DNA from: Klebsiella planticola ATCC 33531
GTDB lineage: Bacteria; Pseudomonadota; Gammaproteobacteria; Enterobacterales; Enterobacteriaceae
DNA: 32,411 bases
Direction of reading: 5' to 3'
Assembly: GCF_000735435.1 (NCBI RefSeq)
Contig: NZ_JMPP01000064.1
Coordinates: forward strand, 1 to 32,411
The position numbers and the translations under genes are program-made. The notes below the pieces were generated by a model that worked only from the letters and a program-made list of their open reading frames with translations, ran no database searches and had not been told where the DNA came from. Shown here in pieces: positions 1 to 8,855 of the stretch (positions are counted from its first letter, which is position 1; each line of letters opens with the position of its first letter).

Positions 1-154
1 GCAGCGACCCCAAATCTCCCGCACTACCGGACCATCGGGGATTCGCCCGGTGGCGCTACGCTTACCGGGCCTACCGTTCTGTCTCCTTCCGCGGGCTCTG
101 CATGTCCCGTAGGCCGGGTAAGGCGGCAGCCGCCACCCGGCAATCTTCTCCGGG
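1..154. repeat. BIME (two inverted REP elements) beyond entF
   Basis: Two REP-like units face each other. The first (about 45-70) has GCCCGGTGGCG and CTTACCGGGC arms, and the second (about 109-141) has GTAGGCCGGGTAAGGCG and CGCCACCCGGC arms. Each can fold into an imperfect hairpin, the normal form of an enterobacterial BIME, and the pair sits directly past the entF stop codon, where it could protect the 3' end of the fes-ybdZ-entF message. The outer side carries a short copy of the entF 3' end, described separately. No gene is seen in these bases. Confidence 0.8.
8..37. repeat. Short duplicate of the entF 3' end
   Basis: Bases 8-37 repeat bases 158-189, the last codons of entF, with only two single-base gaps. 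The match includes CTCCCGCACTACCGGACCA. The two copies are in direct orientation and flank the REP pair. This is either the scar of a segmental duplication or a target duplication made when the BIME arrived. The copy is too short to encode anything. Confidence 0.75.
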
Positions 155-3100
155 CTACCCCAAAATCTCCCGCACTACCGGACCAATCGATTCGAAGGCC
201 TGCGGGGAGATAATATCCACGTGGGCGCAGTTCTGGCTAAAGACCTCCAGCTCACCCACCCACGGTCCCCACGCCGCCTGCGGATCCATCCCCGCCTGGC
301 GCGTTTTTTCAGCCACAAACAGCGTCGCTTTGCCATCAAACTTCGCGCTATGCGCGGTGGTCAGCAGGCGTACCGCATCGGCATAGTTGCCCTCGATGAC
401 ACGGAACAGTTCCCCGGAAGCCTGCCCCTGCTGGGCGGCAAGGAAGGCCTCTCGTTCACGTTCTATCTCGGCCAGTACCTCCGGGTCCAGACCGTTAGCC
501 TCTTTCTCCGCCCAGTTCTGCGTCTCCGGCGGCCAGGTGTCCAGCAAGCCGAGGAACGCCACCGCTTCGCCGCGCTGACGCAAACGGGCAGCAATGCCCT
601 GCGCCAGCGTCCCGCCGAGGGAATAGCCAAACAGGTAATAGGGCCCGTGCGGCTGCTGCGCCAGCAAGGTCTGCAGATGCTGCTCGCACACTTCATCGAG
701 GTTTGCCGCGCTCATCATCGGCCCTTCCGGTCGCGGCGACTGGATGCCGGTAATCGACCAGCGCGGGCTGAGATAGCGGGCCAGCACGCTGAACTGCCAG
801 GCAAAACCCGATGCCGGATGGAAACAGAACAGCGTTGGTCCGTCGCTGACGCGCAGCGGCAGAATCGCATCAAAGCCCAGGCGCTGCGCTTGCTCATCGC
901 TGAGATCGGACGCCAGCAGCGCACTCAGTTTCCCCACCGTCGAGGCCACCATCACCTGCCCGGGCGTCACCTGACGTCCCAGCTCGCGGCTAAGCTGCGC
1001 CGCCAGGCGCATTGCCAGCAGAGAATGACCGCCGAGGGCGAAGAAATCGGCTTCAATGTCGTTCACTTCGCAGCCCAGCAGCCGGCTGAAGGCCTCCGCG
1101 ACCGTGGCTTCAATACCCGGCTCCGGCGGACGACCGCCGCGCGCGGTGCCCAACGTCGGCAGCGGCAGCGCTTTGCGATCCAGTTTGCCGTTGGCGCTCA
1201 GCGGCAGTTCCGCTAGCTGAATCAACACCACCGGCACCATATGCGGCGGCAGCTGTTCGGCCAGGCGCGTTTTCAGCGCTGCCGTATCCAGCGGCAGGCC
1301 GGACTCTGACACCAGGTAGCCGACCAACTGGCGGGCATCGCCACCGGTCGCCGCTGCCTGATTGAAAACGCAGGCGTGGGTTACCGCCAGGGAAACGTCC
1401 GCTAGCGCGGACATGACGCGGTCGATTTCGCCCAGCTCAATACGCTGTCCGCGAATTTTCAGCTGGTCATCGCTGCGCCCGAGGTACTCCACCGCGCCGT
1501 TATCCAGCCAGCGCGCCACGTCGCCGGTGCGATACATCCGCTCACCGGCGGCAAACGGGTCGGCGATAAAGCGCGAAGCGGTCAGATCCGGGCGGCCCAG
1601 ATACCCCTGAGCCAACTGTATGCCGGTCAGATATAAATCCCCGGCGACGCCCGGCGGAACCGGCCGCAGAGTGGCATCGAGAATACGCAGCCCGGTATTC
1701 CATACCGGCCAGCCGATAGGCACGCTGTTGCCGGTGACCGCCGCCAGCTCCGCCCCGCAGGCCGGATACCAGCTCACATCCACCGCCGCTTCGGTCGGGC
1801 CATAGAGGTTATGCAGCGGCGCGCCGGTCAACGCTTCCCACTCGCGGCACAGGTCGGTTGGCAGTGCTTCCCCGCTGCAGAAGACGCGCTTCAGCGTCCG
1901 GCAGGTCGTTACGTTTTCAGCATCCAGCGAAGCCACGAACGCCGCCAGCATTGATGGCACAAAGTGGGTGGTGGTCACTCCGTAGCGGGCAAAGAACTGC
2001 TGCATCGCCTGCGGATCGCGATGGGCTTCCGGTTCGGCCATCACCAGCTGTGCGCCGGTGATAAACGGCCACCAGAACTCCCATACCGACACATCAAAGC
2101 TGCACGGCGTTTTCTGCGCCACCACATCCCCGGCGGTAAGCGGATAGTGATTTTGCATCCACAGCAGACGGTTAACGATCGCGGTTTGCCCGACCATCAC
2201 CCCTTTCGGGCGCCCGGTGGAGCCGGAGGTAAAGATGATGTACGCCGTATGCTCCGGCTGTGAGAGCGCCAGCGGCGTGTCATCATCCGCCGCAAGCGGC
2301 TGCTGATAACACAGGGTTTCAAGACCCGGAATATCGCTGAAGCGGGCCAGCTGATCCTCTGCAGTAATCAGCAGCGTAGGACGCGCGTCCTCCAGCATCA
2401 TCCGCAGGCGGTCGTCCGGATACCCGGTATCCAGCGGCAGCCAGGCCGCGCCGGCCTCGACGATGCCGTGCAGCGCGAGGGTGAGGAACACCGAGCGCGG
2501 CAACGCCACTGCCACGCTGTCGCCGGGCTTGACGCCGCGCTCACGCAGTAGCCGCGCCAGCGCCACCACCTGCTGACGCATCTCCCGATAGCTGAACTGC
2601 CGGGTGGCATCCGCCAGCGCCGGGGCATCCGGCGTTTTCGCCGCCTGTTCAGCCACCAGGGCGCTGAGCGTCGTCGTCGGCAGCGCCACGCCGGTATCAT
2701 TGACCTGCGCCAGCTGCGCCGTCTCGTCGGCCGAAAGCAGATTGGCCTCTGCGCAGCGTAGCGCCGGATCGGCGGCAAACTGGGTCAGCAGCGCGGATAA
2801 ACGCGCCACGTGTGCGCGCAACGTTGCTTCGTCATAGCGCGCTTTGTTCGCCAGCACCTCCAGCGACAGTCCGCCGGACTCATCCGGAAATAGCGCCAGT
2901 TCCAGATCGTTGACCGGACCGGTCGCCAGGGTGTGGGTCACCGCGTCGATACCGTCAATATCGAGAACATAATCAAAAACTTTCACATTGAGCACCGGGC
3001 CAAACAGCGGTTCATCGCCCGCCGCTTTGCCGCTATCGCGCACGATTTGTTCGGCATCGTAGCGCTGGTGGCGGCGCATCTTTTTCAGCTGGGCGCTGAG

Positions 3101-4036
3101 ACGCAGCGCCAGCTCCGCCAGGGTTTCTTGCCCATCGATATGTATCGCCAGCGGCAGGACGTTCAGTACCGGACCGGTTGCGGTCAATGCCGCCGATCCC
3201 ATCCGCCGCATAAAGATAAAGCCCGCCGCATAGTCCATGCGGCTGCATAAACGGCCGAGCCACAGGGTGGTCAGCGCCAACGCCAGATCGGCTCGCTGGC
3301 ACTGCGGTGCGCCGGCGGCCAGGCGGCTGAACAGACTGGCATCCAGATCCAGCTTCAGACGCCAGATATCGCTACTGGTCGCCCGCCCCGCCAGCGGCAC
3401 AGCAGAGAGCGACGCCGGTGACGGCAGGGCTTTGCGCTGTTCCATCCAGAACGCTTTATCGCGCTGCCAGGCCTCACTGCCGTAGTAGCGCTGATACTCT
3501 TCAACAACCTCAGCGAAAGGGGTAAATGGCGACGCCGGCGTCGCCTCCCCACGTTGCCAGGCGCGATAAATTGCCGCGATCTGGCGGGTAATAGCGGGGA
3601 AACTGAAGCCATCTACCAGCAAATGATGATAACGCTGATACCAGTACCAGCAGTCATCCGCCACGCGCAGCAGCTGGTGACAAACCAGCGGATTGCCTCC
3701 GTCCACGCGTAAATTCTGCCCGAGGTCGGCCTGCATTATCGCCAGCGCGGCGTCGTGCGGATCGCGCGCCTCGCGCAGATCGCAATAGTCAGGTTCGGCA
3801 AAAGCGCGCTGCTCATCGACCCATTGCCAGGCTTCGCCGTTATCTTCGCAAAAGCGCATGCTGAGGGTGTCGGCCTGCGTCAGACCGGTGACGATCGCCC
3901 GTCCCAACAGCGCCGGGTCCAGGTTGCCGCGCAGCTCGACATAGTGGGCGACACTCCATGCGCCGGGCAGCGTAGAGAGGCGCTCCGCCATCCAGATCCC
4001 AGGCTGCGCCGCGACCAGCGGTAAACGAGTGCTCAT
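155..4036 (-). CDS. entF: Enterobactin synthase component F (NRPS)
   Basis: This is the serine-activating non-ribosomal peptide synthetase of enterobactin synthesis, a cytoplasmic enzyme. It condenses 2,3-dihydroxybenzoyl units from EntB with L-serine and cyclises the trimer. The 1293-residue length equals the E. coli protein. Domain order is condensation (HHLLVDG at about 137-143), adenylation (TSGSTGRPKG core motif), a carrier domain (LGGHSLL, phosphopantetheine serine near 1005) and a C-terminal thioesterase (GYSLGG, serine near 1139, with a late histidine in NCAHVD). The reading frame stays open upstream, but the ATG at 4036 has an AAGGAG site, matches the family N-terminus MSTRLPLVAAQ and overlaps the ybdZ stop as ATGA, so translation is probably coupled. 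EntD, encoded at 8171, should load the carrier serine. Identification is firm. Confidence 0.98.
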   Translation of the reverse strand: MSTRLPLVAAQPGIWMAERLSTLPGAWSVAHYVELRGNLDPALLGRAIVTGLTQADTLSMRFCEDNGEAWQWVDEQRAFAEPDYCDLREARDPHDAALAIMQADLGQNLRVDGGNPLVCHQLLRVADDCWYWYQRYHHLLVDGFSFPAITRQIAAIYRAWQRGEATPASPFTPFAEVVEEYQRYYGSEAWQRDKAFWMEQRKALPSPASLSAVPLAGRATSSDIWRLKLDLDASLFSRLAAGAPQCQRADLALALTTLWLGRLCSRMDYAAGFIFMRRMGSAALTATGPVLNVLPLAIHIDGQETLAELALRLSAQLKKMRRHQRYDAEQIVRDSGKAAGDEPLFGPVLNVKVFDYVLDIDGIDAVTHTLATGPVNDLELALFPDESGGLSLEVLANKARYDEATLRAHVARLSALLTQFAADPALRCAEANLLSADETAQLAQVNDTGVALPTTTLSALVAEQAAKTPDAPALADATRQFSYREMRQQVVALARLLRERGVKPGDSVAVALPRSVFLTLALHGIVEAGAAWLPLDTGYPDDRLRMMLEDARPTLLITAEDQLARFSDIPGLETLCYQQPLAADDDTPLALSQPEHTAYIIFTSGSTGRPKGVMVGQTAIVNRLLWMQNHYPLTAGDVVAQKTPCSFDVSVWEFWWPFITGAQLVMAEPEAHRDPQAMQQFFARYGVTTTHFVPSMLAAFVASLDAENVTTCRTLKRVFCSGEALPTDLCREWEALTGAPLHNLYGPTEAAVDVSWYPACGAELAAVTGNSVPIGWPVWNTGLRILDATLRPVPPGVAGDLYLTGIQLAQGYLGRPDLTASRFIADPFAAGERMYRTGDVARWLDNGAVEYLGRSDDQLKIRGQRIELGEIDRVMSALADVSLAVTHACVFNQAAATGGDARQLVGYLVSESGLPLDTAALKTRLAEQLPPHMVPVVLIQLAELPLSANGKLDRKALPLPTLGTARGGRPPEPGIEATVAEAFSRLLGCEVNDIEADFFALGGHSLLAMRLAAQLSRELGRQVTPGQVMVASTVGKLSALLASDLSDEQAQRLGFDAILPLRVSDGPTLFCFHPASGFAWQFSVLARYLSPRWSITGIQSPRPEGPMMSAANLDEVCEQHLQTLLAQQPHGPYYLFGYSLGGTLAQGIAARLRQRGEAVAFLGLLDTWPPETQNWAEKEANGLDPEVLAEIEREREAFLAAQQGQASGELFRVIEGNYADAVRLLTTAHSAKFDGKATLFVAEKTRQAGMDPQAAWGPWVGELEVFSQNCAHVDIISPQAFESIGPVVREILG

Positions 4037-4251
4037 GTCCGGCTCCTTGAGGTTGCATAGTGGGCAGGGGTAAGGGTTGACCAGTTCGCCGCCAGCCAGC
4101 TGTTGCACGCCTCTAAGGACTGCGGCGGACATTCCACTACCCAGCCTTGCGGCAGCGCGCAGTGGTGCGGCCACAGGCTGTACTGCTGTTGTTCGTTGCG
4201 CAAAATGTAAAACTGCCCTTGCGGATTATCGAAGGGGTTGCTGAATTGCAT
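4033..4251 (-). CDS. ybdZ: MbtH-like protein YbdZ
   Basis: This 72-residue protein belongs to the MbtH-like family, small proteins that bind adenylation domains and help them fold and work; the partner here would be EntF. Family hallmarks visible are the N-terminal NPFDNPQGQFYILRNEQQQYSLW stretch (shown in part: NPFDN, SLWP) and the central tryptophans in LPQGWVVE. The start ATG follows an AGGAG site at a good distance. The stop codon overlaps the entF start by four bases, and fes ends 98 bases upstream, giving the enteric order fes-ybdZ-entF. It is probably transcribed from the iron-regulated fes promoter. Confidence 0.95.
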   Translation of the reverse strand: MQFSNPFDNPQGQFYILRNEQQQYSLWPHHCALPQGWVVECPPQSLEACNSWLAANWSTLTPAHYATSRSRT

Positions 4252-4349
4252 ACCAAACTCCTGTCTTTACTCGCCATCCTCCTGTCGGCTTTCGCCCTGG
4301 CTAGCGCCTCGGGGTATGCGGAAGGATGTTGAGTCTGAAGCGCACTTTG

Positions 4350-5555
4350 TTATTGCGCGCGGCTCAACGGCTGCCAGAGCTGGATGAGCCCAGCCGTCAG
4401 CCCACCGCGCCAGCAAAGCGCATCGTGCCCGCCGTCAACCTGACGCCAGAAAATCGTCTGCTGTGTCTGCTGTAGTTGTGTTAAAAGCGCCTGATTGGCG
4501 CGAAAAATAAGCGGCTCACGCTCCCCGGCTTCCAGCCAGATTCGCAGCCCGTGGGGGCGGAGCACTCCCTGGCTCAGGCGTTCGATCAGCAGGCCGGTTT
4601 GCGCGCCGCCGCGATGCGGCCACCAGTAGGAGCCAGACTGGCTCAGCACGCAGCCAAAGCGCTGCGGCCAGTAGAGCGCGGCAAACATCGCCGCCAGGCC
4701 GCCAAAACTCTGACCGGCGACCACGGTACGATCGGCGCGGTCGCTAAAAGGCGCGATTTGCTGTACCCGAGGCAATAGTTCTTCCTGCACCGCCAGCCAG
4801 AAATCGGCGTTACAGGGCAGCTCCCGACTCCGGTGTTCGTTATCGATGACATCAATCAGCAGGTAGACCGCTGGCGGCAGCTTTGCCTCGCGCGTCAGCC
4901 CGGCCAGTGCGGACCAAACCGGCATACTCTCGGCCCAGAACTGGCCATCAAGCAGCACCGCCAGCGGACGCTCTGCGGCAACGGCCTCTCCGGTGGTGTA
5001 AACCCATATCCGCCGCGTATTACCCAGTCGGGCGCTGTGCCATTCAATGCACACCGGCGGTTGATAAGGTGCATTACGCAGCGACCAGCCCGGTTGTTCC
5101 GGTGCCAGCGGCAGCTCCAGCGCCGAAACGGCGTGGCCGCGCCCGCCTTTCCAGCTTTGTGGGTTTAACGGATCGGCTATCGCCCGCGGCAGCAGTCTGC
5201 GCCAGCCTTCCCGCAGCAGCGTGCGGTCCGGGCTGCCGCCGTTGAAAATCTCAGGAGCAAAATCGTCATCGCGATCGGAGGGAATAAAGCAGTAGCTGCC
5301 GCGCCAGGCGGGAGACAGCGTGGTTTGCCATTGCCAGGCATCGGTGCCGGGCACGCGCTTGAGGGTTTGCGGTACGGCATTTTGATGATGGTCGGTGACG
5401 CCGGTGATGTAAATCCACACCCGCTTCGTCAACGAGGTCTCTTCGCTGCCCGCCGGATCCCGCCACCAGAAGGTCACCCGGTAGCTATCGCCAACGGCCT
5501 CGGCCTGCGGACCGAAGATCCCCTGCCACCAGTCATCACTTCCTGTCATTAACAT
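4350..5555 (-). CDS. fes: Enterobactin (enterochelin) esterase
   Basis: Fes is the cytoplasmic serine esterase that hydrolyses ferric enterobactin after import, so that iron can be released. The 401-residue length is that of the family. The N-terminal enterochelin-esterase domain includes WWRDPAGSEE and ITGVTDHHQNA, and the C-terminal alpha/beta hydrolase half carries the nucleophile motif VVAGQSFGG and the histidine motif DGGHDALCWRGG. There are two candidate starts: ATG at 5555 and ATG at 5549 (MTGSDDWW). A GGA lies too close to the first and better spaced for the second, so the true protein may be two residues shorter. It is divergent from fepA across a Fur-controlled region and first in the fes-ybdZ-entF operon. 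Confidence 0.96.
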   Translation of the reverse strand: MLMTGSDDWWQGIFGPQAEAVGDSYRVTFWWRDPAGSEETSLTKRVWIYITGVTDHHQNAVPQTLKRVPGTDAWQWQTTLSPAWRGSYCFIPSDRDDDFAPEIFNGGSPDRTLLREGWRRLLPRAIADPLNPQSWKGGRGHAVSALELPLAPEQPGWSLRNAPYQPPVCIEWHSARLGNTRRIWVYTTGEAVAAERPLAVLLDGQFWAESMPVWSALAGLTREAKLPPAVYLLIDVIDNEHRSRELPCNADFWLAVQEELLPRVQQIAPFSDRADRTVVAGQSFGGLAAMFAALYWPQRFGCVLSQSGSYWWPHRGGAQTGLLIERLSQGVLRPHGLRIWLEAGEREPLIFRANQALLTQLQQTQQTIFWRQVDGGHDALCWRGGLTAGLIQLWQPLSRAQ

Positions 5556-5812
5556 TCCGTCATTAACCCTATGTTTACCGTGATTTTTCTCAATAAACGT
5601 AATTTTTATTGATAATATTATTGATAACTATTTGCATTTGCAATAGCGTATTACCGCACTTTGGGAAGAGTCACTTCTAATTACACATGTCAGAAAGGGC
5701 CATTTGGTCAGCGATGGAATGCCTTCGCCCTCTACTGACCACATTTCTGCCGCCTCCCCTCCCGGTGGGAAGGGGTTCCAGGGGCATGCGGCAACGGAAA
5801 GCAGGACGTAAA
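5556..5812. promoter_or_regulatory. Divergent fes/fepA control region with Fur box
   Basis: These 257 bases separate fes and fepA. The stretch at about 5611-5645 includes GATAATATTATTGATAAC followed by TATTTGCATTTGCAATAG, which closely resembles the E. coli fes-fepA bidirectional promoter with its overlapping Fur site. Repeated GATAAT-type hexamers are what Fur recognises. Iron starvation should therefore induce both arms. The fepA side has an unusually structured leader, listed separately. Confidence 0.75.
5748..5793 (+). promoter_or_regulatory. Stem-loop in the fepA leader
   Basis: An outer arm TGCCGC (5748-5753) pairs with GCGGCA (5788-5793). An inner arm, CCCCT plus CCC (5756-5763), pairs with GGG plus AGGGG (5767-5775) with one bulged A and a GGT loop. 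The structure ends 19 bases before the fepA ATG, just 5' of a weak GCAGGAC Shine-Dalgarno-like sequence. It may influence translation or RNA stability; that role is inference. Confidence 0.5.
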
Positions 5813-8053
5813 ATGAATAACAAGATCAAATCTTTGACCTTGCTGGTCAATCTGGGAATTTATGGGGTTGCCTTCCCGCTGTGTGCGGAAGAGACCCTCG
5901 ACAGTAAAAAAGCGGCCACCGAAGAGACGATGGTGGTCACTGCCGCCGAACAAAACCTGCAGGCGCCGGGCGTATCGACGATCACCGCCGAGGAAATTCG
6001 TAAACGTCCCCCCGCTCGCGATGTCTCCGAAATTATCCGCACCATGCCGGGCGTTAACCTGACCGGCAACTCCACCAGCGGCCAGCGCGGGAATAACCGC
6101 CAGATTGATATCCGCGGCATGGGCCCGGAAAATACCCTGATCCTGATTGATGGCAAACCGGTCACCAGCCGTAACTCCATCCGCCTGGGCTGGCGCGGCG
6201 AGCGCGATACCCGCGGCGATACCAACTGGGTCCCACCGGAGCTGATTGAGCGCATTGAAGTCATTCGTGGACCGGCGGCGGTCCGCTACGGCAACGGCGC
6301 CGCGGGCGGCGTGGTCAATATCATCACCAAAAAAGGTGATAACGAGTGGCACGGTTCGTGGAACACCTACATGAACGCCCCGGAGCACAAAGATGAAGGC
6401 TCCACCAAACGCACCAACTTCAGTCTGAACGGCCCGCTGGGCGGCGATTTCAGCTTCCGCCTGTTGGGCAACCTCGATAAAACCCAGGCCGATGCCTGGG
6501 ATATCAACCAGGGCCATCAGTCAGAACGTACCGGTATTTACGCCGATACGCTACCGGCCGGCCGTGAAGGGGTAGAGAACAAAAATATCAACGGCGTCGT
6601 GCGCTGGGATTTTGCGCCGATGAACTCGCTGGAGTTTGAGGCGGGCTACAGCCGCCAGGGCAACCTGTACGCCGGGGATACGCAGAACACCAATACTAAC
6701 GATCTGGTGAAAAAGAACTACGGCAAAGAGACCAACCGTCTCTATCGCCAGACCTACTCGGTGACCTGGAACGGCGGCTGGGATAACGGCATCACCACCA
6801 GCAACTGGGCGCAGTACGAGCACACCCGCAACTCGCGTAAAGGCGAAGGCCTGGCCGGGGGTACGGAAGGGATTTTCAGCAGCGATCAATTCTCTGATAT
6901 CGACCTGTCCGACGTGATGCTGCACAGTGAAGTCAGCGTTCCGTTCGACCTGTGGGTCAATCAGAACCTGACGCTGGGTACCGAATGGAACCAGCAGCGG
7001 ATGAAGGATCTGGCCTCCAACACCCAGACCTTTATGGGCGGCGACATTCCGGGTTCAACCAGCACTGGCCGCAGCCCGTATTCTCAGGCGGAGATCTTCT
7101 CGCTGTTTGCCGAAGACAACATCGAGCTGACCGACTCCACCATGCTGACCCCGGCGCTGCGCTTTGACCACCACAGCATTGTGGGGAACAACTGGAGCCC
7201 GTCGCTTAACCTGTCCCAGGGGCTCGGGGATGACTTCACCCTGAAAATGGGCATCGGCCGCGCCTATAAAGCGCCAAGCCTGTACCAGACCAACCCGAAC
7301 TACATTCTGTACAGTAAAGGCCAGGGCTGTTACGCCAGTGCAACCGGCACCGGTTGCTATATGATGGGTAACGAAGACCTGAAAGCGGAAACCAGCATCA
7401 ACAAAGAGATCGGCCTTGAGTTTAAACGCGACGGCTGGCTGGCCGGGGTGACCTGGTTCCGTAACGACTACCGCAACAAGATTGAAGCCGGCTATGCGCC
7501 GATCTCCCAGACCGGTACCGGTAAAGTGAAAACCGATATTTACCAGTGGGAAAACGTACCGAAAGCGGTGGTAGAAGGCCTGGAAGGGACATTGAACGTC
7601 CCGGTTAGCGAAACCGTTAACTGGACCAACAACATCACCTATATGCTGCAGAGTAAGAACAAAGAGACCGGCGATCGTCTGTCGATTATTCCGGAGTATA
7701 CGCTGAACTCAACGCTGAGCTGGCAGATATACCAGGATGTTTCCGTGCAGTCGACCTTCACCTGGTACGGCAAGCAGGAACCGAAGAAGTATAACTACAA
7801 AGGTCAGCCGGTAACCGGCAGCGAGAAGAACGAGGTGAGTCCGTACAGCATCCTCGGCCTGAGCGCGACCTGGGACGTCACCAAATACGTCAGCCTGACC
7901 GGCGGCGTGGATAACGTCTTCGACAAGCGCCACTGGCGCGCGGGTAATGCCCAGACCACCGGCGGCGATACCGGTTATATGTACGGCGCGGGCGCCGAGA
8001 CTTATAACGAATCGGGCCGGACCTGGTATATGAGCGTCAACACGCAGTTCTGA
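5813..8053 (+). CDS. fepA: TonB-dependent ferric enterobactin receptor
   Basis: FepA is the outer-membrane, TonB-dependent receptor that takes up ferric enterobactin. The 746-residue precursor equals the usual length. A signal peptide (MNNKIKSLTLLVNLGIYGVAF..LCA) is followed by a TonB box (ETMVVTAA), a plug domain with conserved ISEIIRTMPGVNL-like and RGMGPENTLILIDG features, and a 22-strand-type barrel ending in phenylalanine. The frame is open to 5687, but the ATG at 5813 gives the proper signal peptide. The mature N-terminus is longer than in E. coli, with an extra acidic/lysine-rich stretch (DSKKAATEE) before the TonB box, as in Klebsiella relatives from memory. Expression should be repressed by iron through Fur. 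entD follows 117 bases downstream. Confidence 0.97.
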   Translation: MNNKIKSLTLLVNLGIYGVAFPLCAEETLDSKKAATEETMVVTAAEQNLQAPGVSTITAEEIRKRPPARDVSEIIRTMPGVNLTGNSTSGQRGNNRQIDIRGMGPENTLILIDGKPVTSRNSIRLGWRGERDTRGDTNWVPPELIERIEVIRGPAAVRYGNGAAGGVVNIITKKGDNEWHGSWNTYMNAPEHKDEGSTKRTNFSLNGPLGGDFSFRLLGNLDKTQADAWDINQGHQSERTGIYADTLPAGREGVENKNINGVVRWDFAPMNSLEFEAGYSRQGNLYAGDTQNTNTNDLVKKNYGKETNRLYRQTYSVTWNGGWDNGITTSNWAQYEHTRNSRKGEGLAGGTEGIFSSDQFSDIDLSDVMLHSEVSVPFDLWVNQNLTLGTEWNQQRMKDLASNTQTFMGGDIPGSTSTGRSPYSQAEIFSLFAEDNIELTDSTMLTPALRFDHHSIVGNNWSPSLNLSQGLGDDFTLKMGIGRAYKAPSLYQTNPNYILYSKGQGCYASATGTGCYMMGNEDLKAETSINKEIGLEFKRDGWLAGVTWFRNDYRNKIEAGYAPISQTGTGKVKTDIYQWENVPKAVVEGLEGTLNVPVSETVNWTNNITYMLQSKNKETGDRLSIIPEYTLNSTLSWQIYQDVSVQSTFTWYGKQEPKKYNYKGQPVTGSEKNEVSPYSILGLSATWDVTKYVSLTGGVDNVFDKRHWRAGNAQTTGGDTGYMYGAGAETYNESGRTWYMSVNTQF

Positions 8054-8068
8054 TTACGCGCCTGAAGA

Positions 8069-8101
8069 CCAGGCCGTTCTCTCCCCCGGAGGACGGCCTG
8101 G
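8069..8101 (+). terminator. Hairpin between fepA and entD
   Basis: CCAGGCCGT (8069-8077) and ACGGCCTGG (8093-8101) form a perfect nine-pair stem with a 15-base loop, 15 bases past the fepA stop. No T-run follows, so it more likely protects the fepA transcript or attenuates read-through into entD than ends transcription completely. Confidence 0.55.
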
Positions 8102-8170
8102 CTATCTGGCCTCCTGACAGGACCACGACAAAGCTATCCCCTCGCCTGCATCCTGACGTAGGATGACCCT

Positions 8171-8803
8171 ATGCAAACGACACACTCGACTTTTCTTTTT
8201 GCCGGCCATCGGCTGCATCAGATTGATTTCGACCCGGCCACCTTTGCGCCTCACGATATCCTGTGGCTCCCCCACCATCAGCAGCTCGAAAATTGCGGCC
8301 GGAAACGGCAGATGGAACATCTTGCCGGGCGTATCGCGGCGGCCTGCGCCCTGAAAGCTGTTGGCGTGAAAGGCGTTCCCGGAACAGGTGACCAGCGGCA
8401 GCCGCTGTGGCCTGTCCCCTGGTCTGGCAGCATCAGCCACTGCGACACCCGCGCGCTGGCCGTCGTCGCCGCCCGACCGGTTGGTATCGACATCGAAAAC
8501 GTGCTCACCCCCGCGCTGGCGACGGAGCTGGAGAGCAGTATTATCAGCCCGACCGAACGCACGGTGCTGAAGGCGAGCGGACTGCCCTTCGAATTGGCTC
8601 TGACGCTGGCTTTTTCGGCGAAAGAGAGCGGGTTTAAGGCCCTGCCTCTCACGCAACAGTCAGGGACAGGGTTTATGCACTTTCGGATAACCGACATTCA
8701 GGGCGAGGTCGTCACTTTGTGGACTGAGCAGCAGATGTACCAGGTGCATTGGATGGCGGTTGAGCCCCGCGTCATCACGCTTTGCCAAACGCAATACCGG
8801 TAA
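8171..8803 (+). CDS. entD: Enterobactin synthase component D (4'-phosphopantetheinyl transferase)
   Basis: EntD transfers phosphopantetheine from coenzyme A to the carrier domains of EntF and EntB, and is membrane-associated in E. coli. At 210 residues it has normal length. The Sfp-type signatures are visible: WPVPWSGSISH near 80-90, GIDIEN at 105-110 (magnesium-binding acids) and FSAKESGFK at 148-156. The start ATG follows TAGGATGACC, a modest ribosome-binding site; no better in-frame start is seen. It stands in the standard fepA-entD order and probably shares iron control by read-through from the fepA promoter. Confidence 0.95.
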   Translation: MQTTHSTFLFAGHRLHQIDFDPATFAPHDILWLPHHQQLENCGRKRQMEHLAGRIAAACALKAVGVKGVPGTGDQRQPLWPVPWSGSISHCDTRALAVVAARPVGIDIENVLTPALATELESSIISPTERTVLKASGLPFELALTLAFSAKESGFKALPLTQQSGTGFMHFRITDIQGEVVTLWTEQQMYQVHWMAVEPRVITLCQTQYR

Positions 8804-8814
8804 TAAAGGAAGAA

Positions 8815-8838
8815 CCCGCGCGGTCAGAGCCGCACGGG
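8815..8838. terminator. Imperfect hairpin between convergent entD and transketolase gene
   Basis: CCCGCGCGG (8815-8823) pairs with CCGCACGGG (8830-8838) with one mismatch in the 52-base gap between two convergent genes. There is no clear T-run on either strand. Position rather than sequence makes it a candidate bidirectional terminator. Confidence 0.4.
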
Positions 8839-8855
8839 GGAAACGCCATGCTGGC

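Noticed and set aside
221-1216. Long open frame on the + strand opposite entF
   Set aside because: It lies wholly antisense to a certain NRPS gene, has an Arg/Gln-rich composition typical of mirror frames in GC-rich DNA, and has no ribosome-binding site or known domain.
5687-5812. 42-residue N-terminal extension of FepA from an upstream ATG
   Set aside because: It would bury the signal peptide and translate the leader hairpin; the ATG at 5813 matches the family.
5732-6517. 261-codon open frame on the - strand opposite the start of fepA
   Set aside because: It is antisense to the signal peptide and plug of FepA, which are clearly conserved, and shows no recognisable motif.
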